Source: Neocallimastix lanati (nom. inval.) (lineage: Eukaryota > Neocallimastigomycota > Neocallimastigomycetes > Neocallimastigales > Neocallimastigaceae). Taken from it: DNA of 64,000 nt. Below, in pieces: positions 12,025 to 23,103 of this stretch (its first letter is position 1; each line of letters opens with the position of its first letter). The notes beneath the pieces were generated by a model that was given only the letters and a program-made list of their open reading frames with translations, had not been told where the DNA came from and ran no database searches. The DNA lies in contig JACVTC010000030.1 in NCBI GenBank assembly GCA_016946835.1, forward strand, positions 375,001 through 439,000, given 5' to 3'. Position numbers and translations under genes: made by a program.

Positions 12025-15000
12025 ATGGCCTATCAATTTAACTTAGCTAAGGACCAACGTCTTCGTGGTGTATCCAATTTTGCCACATGGAATTTCCTTA
12101 TCATGACTGCAGCTAGGAGATATGGAATGGAAGAATTCATTGAAGAAGATGTTATCTCTCACCTGAAGGATAATAACTATAGACTTAATCCTAATGAAGA
12201 ATCTAAGACGGTAAAAGCTATCCTGAAGATTATTGAGGAATTACAATTAAATCGTGGAGAAAATGTAAACTACAATGAAGTGTTTACTCAAAACCGAAAT
12301 AGAATCATTGCTAAAGCAGAAGAGAAAGACTCTCAGTTAATGCTTATGGTGATTCAAAACGTTGAAGAAAAAATATTAAGGGAAGTTAGTAGAATGAAGA
12401 AAACATTCACAATTATGAAAAAACTAACTTCAAAATACGGTGATAAGAATAATGACACTGAATACTGGCTCAAGAAATTGCGAAAACTTAAGGCAAATGA
12501 CCGCAGCCAAATAATGAAGATGGCTGATAGCGTAAATGAAATATTCGGTGAAATGGAAGATGCCGGAGTAAATTTGACTGAAAGGGAAAAATTAAAGTAC
12601 ATGTTCAATATTTTACCAAATGACTTTAAAAACATTATAGATGTAACTTTAGAAACTACCGCCAGACAATTATATGAAAGTATAAAAGATAGAATTTCAG
12701 CTAGATCATATCTAGAAAATTGGGAAAATACAATGGATGAACATGATGATCATGATGATCCAATGGATATAGATCTAATTGAAAAACGTTATAAAAATAA
12801 AAACTATCATAAAGGAAAAGGTTTTGTTAAGAAAATAAACAGAAACAATAACAAAACTAACAAAAATTTATATTGTCATATTTGTGAGATAAGAGGACAT
12901 CTCACAAAAGATTGTAAATACAATATGAAAGCAAGAGAAAACAAAAAAGAAGGGAGGCAACAATCACTCTACCAGAAAAACCATAAAAATGAAGAAAAAG
13001 AATTAAAATCATTTGGTTTAGTGGAAAAAATAACTTCTAAATATGAAGAAAGTGACAGCGAAAGAGATGATAATTTTGAAGACATCAGACCATTATGTGA
13101 ACCACATATTAATGATGCTTTGCTAATTGAATCAATAAATGAACCATATAATATAGATAATGATGAAAAATCTGTAAACATAATTGAAAGAAATATAGAA
13201 AGTAACGAAACAGTTGAATGGTATTATGATAGTGGAGCTTACGAACATGTAACTAATGATAAAAACCTTTTGAAAGATTATAAAGAAGATTTTGTACAAC
13301 TAAGATGTGCAAACAATACTACTTTAGACTTTGAAGGATATGGTAGTTGTGAATTTACCATAAACAACTACCATATAAAATTAAACAAAGTGTTATATTC
13401 AAAAAAGGCACATAAAAACTTGATAAGTGCCATCGAATTCGCAAAAATAGGTATAACATCCGTTATTGAGCCAATAAGTCAAGAAAAAGTAAAATTGACT
13501 ATATCTGACTGTGATAAAAATGTTATCGGAACGTTTCTATCAACTGATTTTAATCAATTTAAAATAAACACAAAAAGTATAATAAATAATCAAAATATTT
13601 TATCATTAGATGATTTAGGGCAAAACAGTCTAGAAATATGGCACAGAAGAATGGGCCATCAATATATAAGAAATATTTCTAAACATTTAGAACTACACGA
13701 GATCAAGATCCCAAAATGTAAAGAATGTAAAGTAGTAAAAATGAAGCATTCCCCACATAATGGGAACAATCCTAAATCAAACAAGATACTTGAAGTTATA
13801 CACTCTGACATTTCGGGGCCATATAACAGTTCTATTAATGACAAAAAATATTTTATAACTTTCTTGGACGAATATTCGTGGAAAGTTTGGCTCTTCACTT
13901 TAAAATCTAAAGCTGAAGCGCCAGACATTATAATCGATTTTCTAAAATACCTTAGCAATCAATTTGATAATTATAAAGTTAAAATATTTAAAACAGATGG
14001 TGGTAAAGAATATAAAAATAAGAAAATAAGAAGATACTGTAAAGATAATGGAATTGAAAAATCATTCTCTCCACCATATTGTCCAGAAAATAATGGAAAA
14101 ACCGAAAGGATAAATCAAACAATAAAAAACACAGCTAAAACTTTATTATTTTGGGCAAAATTATCTGAAAATTTCTGGGAATATGCAGTAAGACATGCGG
14201 CTTATTTGTATAATATGATTCCTCATGAAGGAAATAATAATTTAATACCTGATGAAGTCATATCAGGAAAAAGTATTTCTTTAAAACACTTAAGAACTTT
14301 TGGATGTAAATGTTATTATATTGATAATATGGAAAACAAATCCAATTTCACTCCAAAAGCAAAGGAAGGAATATTTCTTGGTTTCAGCAAGAAAAATTAC
14401 TCATATAGGATTATGGACATAAAAAACAAAAGAATACACCATGTCAGAGAAGTAGAATGTTTAGAGGAATGTCCAGCAAACTATATATATGAGAAAGAAG
14501 GATTTGTGGACCCATATTTCTCTTTTACAAAAATTGATAATAATATAGTAAATAATAATAATAATGAAAATAATCATATTATAAATGAAAATATAATTAA
14601 TAATATAGAAAACATAAATAATGTTCTAAACAATGAAAATAATAATTTAAATGAAAACAATAATAATATTGATTTAAATAACATTATTGTAAACGATAAT
14701 TTAAACAATATGAACATGGATAACGAGGATAATAAAATAGAAGCAGAAAATAATTTACATGATAATAACACGAAAATAATTATTAATATTTTAGATAATA
14801 TGAATAATAATAAAAATATAGATAAAGGTAAAGAAAATATGGTTTATAATATTAACAACGACGATATAATTAATTTAAACAATAAAAATAACAAAATTAA
14901 AACCATAACCTTAGAAAAGGACACAAAAACAAATAAACTATTGGATTTTAATAAAACAAATAACACACATAACAATAAACACAATATTACTTTAGAACAA

Positions 15001-17916
15001 AATAATTTATACGCAAAAAATAATATTAATTCAAATGTAATTTCTGAAGTAAATAATGAAATTTCAACTAATGTAAAACATAGTAACAATAATATAGTTC
15101 GTTTAAATAAAAATTATAATAAACAAAATACTAACACAGTACTAGAAAACCAAAATATACTTCAAAAGGTCAATAACAATTCTTTAAATAATAATAATAA
15201 TGATTTTATATTTACCAATATCCATGTAAACAATAAAAATAATTTGAATCATTCATTAAAAAACGTGGTAAATAATTCTTACATTGAAAAAGGTGAATGC
15301 AGTTATTCTTATAAAAATAAACATAATTGGGCAGAAAAAGGAAAAGATGCTGAAAATCCTTCAATTACCCATAAGGAATATAGTAAAAAATCCTGTAAAA
15401 ATGATATCGTTTTACCGACTCTGATTAATACTGTTAACTCAAATATAAATGATTCCAAGCCAACCGAAAATTCCCCTGCCAGTACTCCTGTAAAAACGCT
15501 TAAAGAAAATATTGATATTTCTAAATTTAAAAATGAAAAAAATTTTAATAATAAAAATTATTCAAAAAATGAAGAAAATTTTAATTTACAACCATTGGAT
15601 AATGGTAAAATAATTAAATCTTATAATTTAAATTCAGACCCAATAATGACGAAGAATAATAATATTATGAATAATAATTCCACTAAATTAAAATCTTTTA
15701 ATACATCACGTGAATCTACAACATTTATTAATAAAGATAATAAGTTACATAAAATTAATGATAACAGTAATAAATCTATGAAACTTAAAAATTTTTCAAA
15801 AATTAATCAAAAATTTATTAATAAAATTTTTTTTCAAAATGTCAATAATAAAAATATAATTAATGATAATAATAAAATCAATACATCTGTAACAAATGAT
15901 ACTTTTGATAAAACATTTAAACTTTCCCTTAATAAATCTTTAAATAATGAAGATTCTGTCACTAAAAATATTAAAGATGACAATTTTAATAATAATATTA
16001 TTGCTACTAATGAAAATTTACTAGATAATGTTGTTGATGATAATCTATCAATTAACAATTATAATTGTTCAAATTTAGATGAAAATGATGTTATTCCTAT
16101 TGGCGATAAAACTCCCCAGGATTCTTATTCTATTAACCATGATTTAGGTTCTGATACTAATTACATTAATAATAATATTATTTCCATTATTTCTGACCAA
16201 GATGTAAATATGACTGATAATATGACAGGGATTAACAATCAGTCCGTTCTCAAACGTCCTTTAAGTCCTGAAACTTTCTTTAATATTACTAATGATATCT
16301 CTCGGCCTAAATATGATGTTTCCAATAATGAAAAAATGGTTTTTACAATTTACTCTGATACACCTAATAGTTTTAATGAAGCTATTAATTGTCCTAATAA
16401 AAATTACTGGTATAAAGCTATACAAGATGAACTTAATAATTTATACAATAATAATGTTATGTCCATCGTTAATTACATTCCTAAAAACAAAAATCTTATT
16501 TCGACAAAATGGGTTTTTGCTACCAAAAAAGACTCTAATAATAATATTGTTAGATTTAAAGCTCGCCTAGTTGCTAGAGGTTTTAAACAACGTAGAGGTA
16601 TTGATTATGAACTTACTTATTCTCCTACCTTAAACATTGATGGATTAAAGCTTATTATCGCTTTAGCAGCTAAGTTTAATTGGAATATCTACCAATTAGA
16701 TATTAAAGCTGCGTATCTCAACGCTCCATTAGATACTGATATTTACACTACTATTCCACTAGGTGATACTAACTTTGGGCGGGGATTCTGGAAACTCAAT
16801 AAAGCACTATACGGATTAAAACAATCCGGTAGGCAATGGAACCAAACGATTACAAAATTTTTAAATAAAAATGGATTTAAACAAATAAAATCTGAAAAGT
16901 GTATATTTAAATATTCAAAGAATAATAAAACCAAATGCATCATAGGTTTATATGTAGACGATATGATCATAACTGGTGAAGACAAAGAAATACAAAATAT
17001 AATTACAAAAATTAAAGAAAAATTTAAAATATCAAATTGTGGACCAGCCGAATTCATACTTGGCATAAAAATTGAAAAACAAAAGAATAAATATATTATA
17101 TCACAAAATAGTTTTATAAATAATATATTAGACAAATTTAATATAAAAGAAATGAGAAAAAGAAAAACACCATGCACAGGAGACAACACTATCTCTGAAA
17201 ATAATAAACCTTTCAATAAAACAATCTACAAGAGTGCTATAGGTTCCTTAATATATCTATCAAAATGCACAAGGCCAGATATCGCATTCTCCGTGAACAA
17301 GGCTGCCAGAAAATCAGAAAAACCCACAATATCAGACTGGAATAAAATAACAAATATTTTCAGATATATAAATAGTACTAAAGATTATAAAATTGTATAT
17401 GATGGACAAGGGGAAATAATAGCATACACTGATGCCGATTTTGGAGGTGATCTAAATGACAGGAAATCTACGTCTGGTGGAATAATACTTATGGGAAACA
17501 GTCCCATATGCTGGATTTCTAAAAAACAAACATGTGTAGCTACGTCTACAGCAGAAGCAGAATACATTAGCACATCCGAAAATATTAAAAAAATTCTATG
17601 GATCAGAAATATTTTAAAAGAATTAATAAATTATAATAAAACAATTACCATTTTCACAGATAATTTAGCAAGTAAAATAACTATTGAAAATGGTGAAATC
17701 AATACAAAGTTAAAACACATAGATATTAGATTTCATTTTAATAGAGATAATATAGTAAAAAGGAAAGTAAAATTAGAATACAAAGATACAAAAGAAATGT
17801 TAGCTGACGCTCTCACTAAAGATGTTAATGGTACAAAAATGAGTATATTTGCAAATAAGATTTTTAATATTAAAAAAAAAAAATCTAATTTGAGGGGGAG
17901 TGTTAACGTATGTTAA
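12025..17916 (+). CDS. copia Gag-Pol polyprotein (Gag, protease, integrase, RT, RNase H)
   Basis: A 1963-residue polyprotein for particle assembly, reverse transcription and integration. Gag (about 1-330) carries a zinc knuckle C284-X2-C287-X4-H292-X4-C297. The protease motif is D402-S-G-A. Integrase has H540/H545 and C-K-E-C zinc residues, then D595, D658 and E694 (35-residue spacing). RT has a W-V-F-A-T-K-K motif near 1496 and Y-V-D-D at 1643-1646. RNase H shows D1803, E844/E846-type acidic residues at 1844-1846 and D1879. Residues about 838-1410 between integrase and RT form an asparagine-rich linker of some 570 residues, far longer than usual. The ATG follows a 74-nt leader. No frameshift separates Gag from Pol. 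The stop codon lies 16 bases inside the 3' LTR, so the last codons are LTR sequence. No break is visible, so the element is probably active or recently so. Confidence 0.95.
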   Translation: MAYQFNLAKDQRLRGVSNFATWNFLIMTAARRYGMEEFIEEDVISHLKDNNYRLNPNEESKTVKAILKIIEELQLNRGENVNYNEVFTQNRNRIIAKAEEKDSQLMLMVIQNVEEKILREVSRMKKTFTIMKKLTSKYGDKNNDTEYWLKKLRKLKANDRSQIMKMADSVNEIFGEMEDAGVNLTEREKLKYMFNILPNDFKNIIDVTLETTARQLYESIKDRISARSYLENWENTMDEHDDHDDPMDIDLIEKRYKNKNYHKGKGFVKKINRNNNKTNKNLYCHICEIRGHLTKDCKYNMKARENKKEGRQQSLYQKNHKNEEKELKSFGLVEKITSKYEESDSERDDNFEDIRPLCEPHINDALLIESINEPYNIDNDEKSVNIIERNIESNETVEWYYDSGAYEHVTNDKNLLKDYKEDFVQLRCANNTTLDFEGYGSCEFTINNYHIKLNKVLYSKKAHKNLISAIEFAKIGITSVIEPISQEKVKLTISDCDKNVIGTFLSTDFNQFKINTKSIINNQNILSLDDLGQNSLEIWHRRMGHQYIRNISKHLELHEIKIPKCKECKVVKMKHSPHNGNNPKSNKILEVIHSDISGPYNSSINDKKYFITFLDEYSWKVWLFTLKSKAEAPDIIIDFLKYLSNQFDNYKVKIFKTDGGKEYKNKKIRRYCKDNGIEKSFSPPYCPENNGKTERINQTIKNTAKTLLFWAKLSENFWEYAVRHAAYLYNMIPHEGNNNLIPDEVISGKSISLKHLRTFGCKCYYIDNMENKSNFTPKAKEGIFLGFSKKNYSYRIMDIKNKRIHHVREVECLEECPANYIYEKEGFVDPYFSFTKIDNNIVNNNNNENNHIINENIINNIENINNVLNNENNNLNENNNNIDLNNIIVNDNLNNMNMDNEDNKIEAENNLHDNNTKIIINILDNMNNNKNIDKGKENMVYNINNDDIINLNNKNNKIKTITLEKDTKTNKLLDFNKTNNTHNNKHNITLEQNNLYAKNNINSNVISEVNNEISTNVKHSNNNIVRLNKNYNKQNTNTVLENQNILQKVNNNSLNNNNNDFIFTNIHVNNKNNLNHSLKNVVNNSYIEKGECSYSYKNKHNWAEKGKDAENPSITHKEYSKKSCKNDIVLPTLINTVNSNINDSKPTENSPASTPVKTLKENIDISKFKNEKNFNNKNYSKNEENFNLQPLDNGKIIKSYNLNSDPIMTKNNNIMNNNSTKLKSFNTSRESTTFINKDNKLHKINDNSNKSMKLKNFSKINQKFINKIFFQNVNNKNIINDNNKINTSVTNDTFDKTFKLSLNKSLNNEDSVTKNIKDDNFNNNIIATNENLLDNVVDDNLSINNYNCSNLDENDVIPIGDKTPQDSYSINHDLGSDTNYINNNIISIISDQDVNMTDNMTGINNQSVLKRPLSPETFFNITNDISRPKYDVSNNEKMVFTIYSDTPNSFNEAINCPNKNYWYKAIQDELNNLYNNNVMSIVNYIPKNKNLISTKWVFATKKDSNNNIVRFKARLVARGFKQRRGIDYELTYSPTLNIDGLKLIIALAAKFNWNIYQLDIKAAYLNAPLDTDIYTTIPLGDTNFGRGFWKLNKALYGLKQSGRQWNQTITKFLNKNGFKQIKSEKCIFKYSKNNKTKCIIGLYVDDMIITGEDKEIQNIITKIKEKFKISNCGPAEFILGIKIEKQKNKYIISQNSFINNILDKFNIKEMRKRKTPCTGDNTISENNKPFNKTIYKSAIGSLIYLSKCTRPDIAFSVNKAARKSEKPTISDWNKITNIFRYINSTKDYKIVYDGQGEIIAYTDADFGGDLNDRKSTSGGIILMGNSPICWISKKQTCVATSTAEAEYISTSENIKKILWIRNILKELINYNKTITIFTDNLASKITIENGEINTKLKHIDIRFHFNRDNIVKRKVKLEYKDTKEMLADALTKDVNGTKMSIFANKIFNIKKKKSNLRGSVNVC
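17892..17900 (+). promoter_or_regulatory. copia polypurine tract
   Basis: gagggggag ends exactly where the 3' LTR starts. This is the expected plus-strand primer site, and it lies inside the coding frame. Confidence 0.85.
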
Positions 17917-18140
17917 TTTTATTAATATAAAGTTATAGTCTAGCTTAAGTTTAATAAAATATTAAATTAAATTATATTAAATATATTGTAATTACAAATT
18001 AAAATATAAATTAGTATGTATCTAGAACAAGCCACAATTAAATATAAAAACATGTAATTTTATCTGTACTTTAAATCTTTGTTAACCATTTATATAACAC
18101 TTGCGTTATATATCTAATTATTAATAAATAAATATTAAAC

Positions 18141-18141
<1 letters not shown>
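17901..18141 (+). repeat. copia 3' LTR
   Basis: Same 241 bp as the 5' LTR. It supplies the last codons and stop of the gag-pol frame, and is followed by ataat of the host AAT tract. Confidence 0.9.
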
Positions 18142-18179
<38 letters not shown>

Positions 18180-18494
18180 TTTCTTTTATATTTAATTATT
18201 TGACAATTTATATCTTGAAATAAAGGGTTAGATGAATAATTAGTGTACACCATTCCAATGAAAAACATTTTTGATTAATATAAATTAAATTTATAAATAA
18301 AAAAAAAAATTATTTTTATTAAATTTTAAAAAAGTCTAGATTATCCTTTTTTTTTTTTTTTTAATTTTTTTTTTATTTTTTTTTTTTAATTTATTTAATT
18401 TATTCTTTTTTTTTTTTTTTTATAAAGTTTGATTAAAAATTAACCTTATTTTTAATTATCCATTGACCTGTACTATTCCATTATTTATTATTGA
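18142..18494. other. spacer, nothing recognised
   Basis: Rest of the (AAT)n tract, then T-rich spacer. No gene or RNA is seen. Confidence 0.7.
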
Positions 18495-18509
18495 TTTAAT
18501 AAATACGCT

Positions 18510-18881
18510 ACCAAATAATCGGATGAGGTTTCTATCCTGGGATATCATGAGACCACACGTGATGTCCATAAGGCTTTCCCTCAGATGATTATTTCACCCA
18601 ACCCTGATACTACGCTTTGAATTGAAGCATAGACCTTGATGATTGTAAAATTTCCAATCGCCAATGATTACACCCACTAGGGAGGAGTTAATGGTTCCGT
18701 TCTGATGCTCGTGGTCATTAGAGATATATGTAGGAACGTTAGGAATACATCTCCGGGCAGTGTGTAACGACGATTGAGAGCGGCGAAGCTGATACAGTAT
18801 GCCAATAACTCATCACCTTACAGTTAATTAATAACTGTATGGCCATATGGGAGATGGGTACCCATATGTGCAAGTCTATGT
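18510..18881 (+). mobile_element. SINE copy 1, 5'-truncated
   Basis: A ~372-bp unit of near 44% GC beginning accaaataatcgg and ending caagtctatg, lying in A/T spacer. The same body occurs at 22531-22901 with only about three differences. This copy lacks the tRNA-like head and starts exactly at the CCA end of that head. It is flanked by a 15-bp direct repeat tttaataaatacgct at 18495-18509 and 18882-18896, the mark of target-primed retroposition. The body is full of inverted repeats: aaataatc/gattattt, a perfect acagttaatta/taactgt type hairpin, and catatggg/cccatatg. Confidence 0.85.
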
Positions 18882-18896
18882 TTTAATAAATACGCT

Positions 18897-19860
18897 TTTT
18901 TATTATTCAATTATTTAATTATTATTCAATTATTTATTTATTATTCAATTATTTATTTATTATTCAATTATTTATTATTCAAATATTTATTATTCAATTA
19001 TTTATTATTCAATTATTTATTATTTATTATTTATTATTTATTATTTATTATTTATTATTTATTATTTATTATTTTATTATTTATTATTTATTATTTATTA
19101 TTTATTATTTATTATTTATTATTTATTATTTATTATTTTATTATTTATTATTTATTATTTATTATTTATTATTTATAATTCAATTATCTATTAATACTTT
19201 TTTTTTTATTATTATTTGTTATTAGTTATTATTTATTATTTATTAATAAATAATCTTTTTATTCTATATTACCTTATAATAATAAATTTAAATGAATACA
19301 AATTTTAAAATAAGTATAAACCTATTGAAATAAATTTATTTTGTTTAATCGATTAATCCAATATAGTAAATTAATTAATATTTAAATTGTATTAATATAC
19401 AAGCGATAATCAGTAATAAAAAAAAAGTTTTTATAATTCAAATAAAATGAATTAAGAAAATTTCCAGCAAATAGTTTGTAGACTAAAGTTTTACGCCTTA
19501 AATCTTACTAAGGCTTTATTAGTTGTAACGAAACTCCTGATGGTAGGGTTTAAAGATCTTATTTTTATGATTGGAAAAAACGAAAATTTAGTACACTAAA
19601 GATAAATAATTCAAAATAAAAATAAAAATAAAAAAAAAAAAAAAAAAAAAAAAGACACAAAAACAATATTTAATTTTCTTTAATACTTTATTTTATTTAT
19701 TCATTAAATACTTAAACTTATTTATTTAATGAAACATTATTTATTCAATTAATTAAACTGTTCAAGGAAGAAGTTATTTTCTTCAGATATTTATATTTAA
19801 AGTTTAATATCTTTGGAATGAAAAAAAAAAAAAAAAAAAAAAAAATTTAAATATTTAATT
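18897..19860. other. AT-rich spacer with (TATTATT)n tracts
   Basis: 18900-19190 is a tattatt/attcaatt repeat array. 19440-19580 has somewhat more G and C and reads like decayed coding DNA, but no frame or motif is recoverable. Confidence 0.55.
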
Positions 19861-20155
19861 TTTTTAAAGATTTATTATTTCATTTATAATTAAAGGTTAT
19901 TTTTTTTTAAAGATTTATTATTTCATTTATAATTAAAGGTTATTTTTTTTTAAAGATTTATTATTTCATTTATAATTAAAGGTTATTTTTTTTTAAAGAT
20001 TTATTATTTCATTTATAATTAAAGGTTAATTTTTTAAAGATTTATTAATTAATTCATTTATAATTAAAGGTTAACATTTTAAATATTTATTAATTCATTT
20101 ATAATTAAAGGTTAACATTTTAAATATTTATTAATTCATTTATAATTAAAGGCTA
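19861..20155. repeat. 43-bp tandem repeat, about 7 copies
   Basis: The unit contains taaagatttattatttca and ttataattaaaggtta. The first four copies are exact at 43-bp spacing (aaag at 19866, 19909, 19952). The last three have diverged and are slightly different in length. Confidence 0.85.
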
Positions 20156-20374
20156 ACTTAAAAATTATTGTATAATATGTTTAATATAAATTCCTTAAAG
20201 GAACATAACAATACCAAGAATTAATAATTATAAAGACATTGTAAAAGATTTTAATTTTTAATAATCATATCTTTGATAAATAACTCGTAGGTTTTTCATA
20301 AAATTTTTTAATTAATAAGGAAAGGGATTTACTTTCAAAATAGATTGGAACCTCTCTATTATCTTTAAATTTGA

Positions 20375-21244
20375 GGTAAAACACCACCACCAAAGTCTGT
20401 CCTTGATGCATCCATGTGGATAATACGTGATTTCTTATAGTCAGGAGGTGTTAAGATAAGGGGCACTTAACTAATTTATTTTTTTAGTTCTTCAAAAGCA
20501 ACTGGGGCAGTCCTCAGATCAAATAAAGGGAAATTTTCTTTCTTAAGTTAATTGGAACAACAATGGGTATGCAACTTGAGCAAAGTTGTCAATAAATAAA
20601 CTTTTCAATAAACTTTTCGGTAATAATCAATAGCGCCAAGGAAGAATCGCAACTGAGTTTTGTCTTCAGGGCGGAATCCAATTTATAATAACTTTGACCT
20701 TCTCAGAAATGGGAGAAATCACCTTCGGTAGAAAGAATGTGACGTGACCGAGGAGAGTGACTTTATTTTTTTGAAAAAAAAATAGTACATTTCTCAATAT
20801 TTATTTTTAATTCATTTTTTCATTTTTTTTCATTTTAAAAACTTTTACTCAAATCACTAAATATGGTCTTCTAACGTTTTTGAAAATACAAATTATATCA
20901 TCAATATAAAAATACAAAACGCAAACACCAATTAAATCCATAAAAAATTTGGTTCATTTCACGTTAAAAGGAAGCCGGAGCGTTACATAACCCAAATGGC
21001 ATGACTCTGAAGTTATAGTTTCCAGGTATAGTGGTAAAGGCTGTTTTATCTTTATCTTCTTCAGCTATGGGTATTTTGGTGATACCCAGAAAAACAAATC
21101 AATAGTAGATAAGTATTGGGAATTATTGCTAATGGCTGGCTAAATGTAATTAAAAATATCATCGATTAATGGTAGTGCATAAGTATCCTTAAATGGTAAA
21201 ATTATTCAATTTGCGATAATCCACACCCCAATCGCCATTTGTTA

Positions 21245-21279
<35 letters not shown>

Positions 21280-21600
21280 GAAAAAGTACCACCAGGTGAA
21301 GACCATGACGAGAAAGAAGGTTCAATAAAGGTAATTTTCAATTAATTTTATTAATTTCCCCTTTTTAATACATCTATATAAGTGATTGAGGTTATTCTAT
21401 ATGATTTTTGTTTTATTGCTTGGGCACCTGACACCTGGAACTAGTTCGATCCCTATGAGGGAGGTGTTTCAATTTACCAAGAATCATCTGTCTTTGTCGC
21501 TATTATATCAAAATTTTTGTGAAATAATTCCTTGATTGTCAAATTTCTCATTTTTCTTGTTAATTCCTCTATGTCATTATCTTCCTTTGGTTTTAATATT
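20375..21600 (-). pseudogene. decayed Ty3/gypsy pol remnant (protease linker, RT, RNase H)
   Basis: Read on the minus strand in shifting frames, this gives the standard gypsy order. About 21290-21340 reads F-I-E-P-S-F-S-S-W-S-S-P-G-G. About 21220 reads G-V-D-Y-R-K-L-N. About 21010 reads [19 protein letters not shown]. About 20620 reads F-L-G-A-I-D-Y-Y-R, and about 20390 reads H-M-D-A-S-R-T-D-F-G-G-G-V-L of RNase H. A poly-T tract interrupts RT near 21250, many stops and frameshifts are present, and the YIDD box was not found. No LTRs can be assigned to it. It is unrelated in detail to elements A, C and D and is probably old. Confidence 0.75.
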
Positions 21601-22264
21601 ACCTTTATGTTCTAACTTATTTTTTTTTTTTTTTTTTTAGGAGGATGAAAATTAATTAATTTTATTATTAAAAAAAGAAGTATTTGCAGAAGGTGAAAAG
21701 GTAGAGGAATGTCTTCTTTGATTACAACCCATATAATTTAACCTATCTGCTTTTTTCAGCAATTTTAAAGGCTTTTGACAGAAGAATGTCATCAAATAAG
21801 ATTAGATGTTTCCAGGTTTCAACATTGTTTTCAATGGAGTCTTTGTAGTCTAAAACACTTATTTGACTTCTTTTTATTTAACTTTAAATAAATATAAAAT
21901 TTTATATTTAATATTGAAATCCTTAAATTTTTTTTTTTTTCATTCCTCTTAATTCTAAGAGCACCCAAACCGTATTGAACGTATAATGGGTGATCTATAG
22001 GGTAATTTCTGCTTCCCAACAGTATTTACCTTTATATCTAATCGGGGATTGATTAGTTCGTAATCGGTCCCTCTCCAAACACTTGATTATACCACTCGCA
22101 ATTATAGAAATATCTATAACCGCTTAGTACGCAGTACACTCAGTATGAAGTTTTATTTGGAGCACGCGAAGACCAAATAAAATTAATGTTAATTTATTAT
22201 TACCACAATCACAACAACAACAATCACAACACACACAAACTGATAACTTCAAAAAAAAAAAAAA
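21601..22264. other. spacer, possible further gypsy debris
   Basis: Patches of mixed composition (21700-21840, 21950-22190) suggest more decayed element sequence. One minus-strand stretch at 21831-22019 (N-Y-P-I-D-H-P-L-Y-V-Q) faintly recalls a gypsy protease. Nothing firm can be assigned. Confidence 0.4.
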
Positions 22265-22308
22265 AATAATTTATTAATGATGATGATGAATAAAAAGTAT
22301 AAAAGAAA

Positions 22309-22339
<31 letters not shown>

Positions 22340-23081
22340 TTATATTTAATTAATTTTAATTTAATTTTATATGAGTTTTAAGAACTCCACAACAAGTAGG
22401 ACCAAAGACTTCTTCCAAGGTAGAACCAAAAAAAAAAATAATAATTTATTAATGATGATGCCATGTTGGTCCAGTCGGTTAGGACGATACAGGTTACTGT
22501 AGAGGGCGGGGTTCGAATCCTCGGCATGGCACCAAATAATCGGATGAGGTTTCTATCCTGGGATATCATGAGACCACACGTGATGTCTATAAGGCTTTCC
22601 CTCAGATGATTATTTCACCCAACCATGATACTACGCTTTGAATTGAAGCATAGACCTTGATGATTGTAAAATTTCCAATCGCCAATGATTACACCCACTA
22701 GGGAGGAGTTAATGGTTCCGTTCTGATGCTCGTGGTCATTAGAGATATATGTAGGAACGTTAGGAATGCATCTCCGGGCAGTGTGTAACGACGATTGAGA
22801 GCGGCGAAGCTGATACAGTATGCCAATAACTCATCACCTTACAGTTAATTAATAACTGTATGGCCATATGGGAGATGGGTACCCATATGTGCAAGTCTAT
22901 GTTTTTTTTTTTTTTTTTTTTTTTTTTTTATTAATGATGATGATGAATAAAAAGTATAAAAGAAATGTATATATATATATATATATTTTTTTTTTATATT
23001 TAATTAATTTTAATTTAATTTTATATGAGTTTTAAGAACTCCACCACAAGTAGGACCAAAGACTTCTTCCAAGGTAGAACC
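22265..23081. repeat. tandem duplication of ~165 bp, second copy split by a SINE
   Basis: Unit 1 is 22265-22427, from aataatttattaatgatgat to aaggtagaacc. Unit 2 starts near 22439 and resumes after SINE copy 2, ending at 23081 with the same aaggtagaacc. Both contain a (ta)n tract, a poly-T and agttttaagaactccac. The duplication is therefore older than the SINE insertion. ccccgatatctccacca follows unit 2 at 23087-23103 and equals the primer-site string of element A, so this block may be a relic of a related element's leader. Confidence 0.75.
22461..22926 (+). mobile_element. SINE copy 2, full length with tRNA head
   Basis: The tRNA-related head (22460-22534) has acceptor halves gccatgt/gcatggc, discriminator A and CCA. 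The D arm is gtcc/ggac, the A box tggtccagtcgg is at 22467-22478, and the B box ggttcgaatcc at 22510-22520 is perfect. The anticodon arm does not fold normally. The body (22531-22901) equals SINE copy 1. A T-tail of about 28 T follows. A 16-bp direct repeat tttattaatgatgatg flanks it at 22445-22460 and 22927-22942. It lies inside the second unit of the tandem duplication. Transcription by Pol III from the head is expected; mobilisation would need a LINE partner not seen here. Confidence 0.88.
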
Positions 23082-23103
23082 AATACTCCCCGATATCTCC
23101 ACC

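Larger units (their letters stand above)
11704..18141 (+). mobile_element. intact Ty1/copia LTR retrotransposon
   Basis: A 6.4-kb element with TG...CA LTRs of 241 bp that I read as identical, a single uninterrupted gag-pol frame, a PPT directly before the 3' LTR, and a 5-bp duplication ataat on both sides. The duplication lies in an AAT microsatellite and so is not independent proof. The order protease, integrase, RT, RNase H places it in Ty1/copia (Pseudoviridae). Identical LTRs and an open frame indicate very recent insertion. Confidence 0.95.

Noticed and set aside
12354-17573. Several antisense open frames of 62-157 codons within the copia gene
   Set aside because: Mirror images of the gag-pol codons; no own motifs or starts.
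22460-22534. Stand-alone tRNA gene
   Set aside because: The anticodon arm does not form a normal 5-bp stem with 7-nt loop, a genomic CCA is present, and it is joined to the repeated body with a target duplication, so it is a SINE head.
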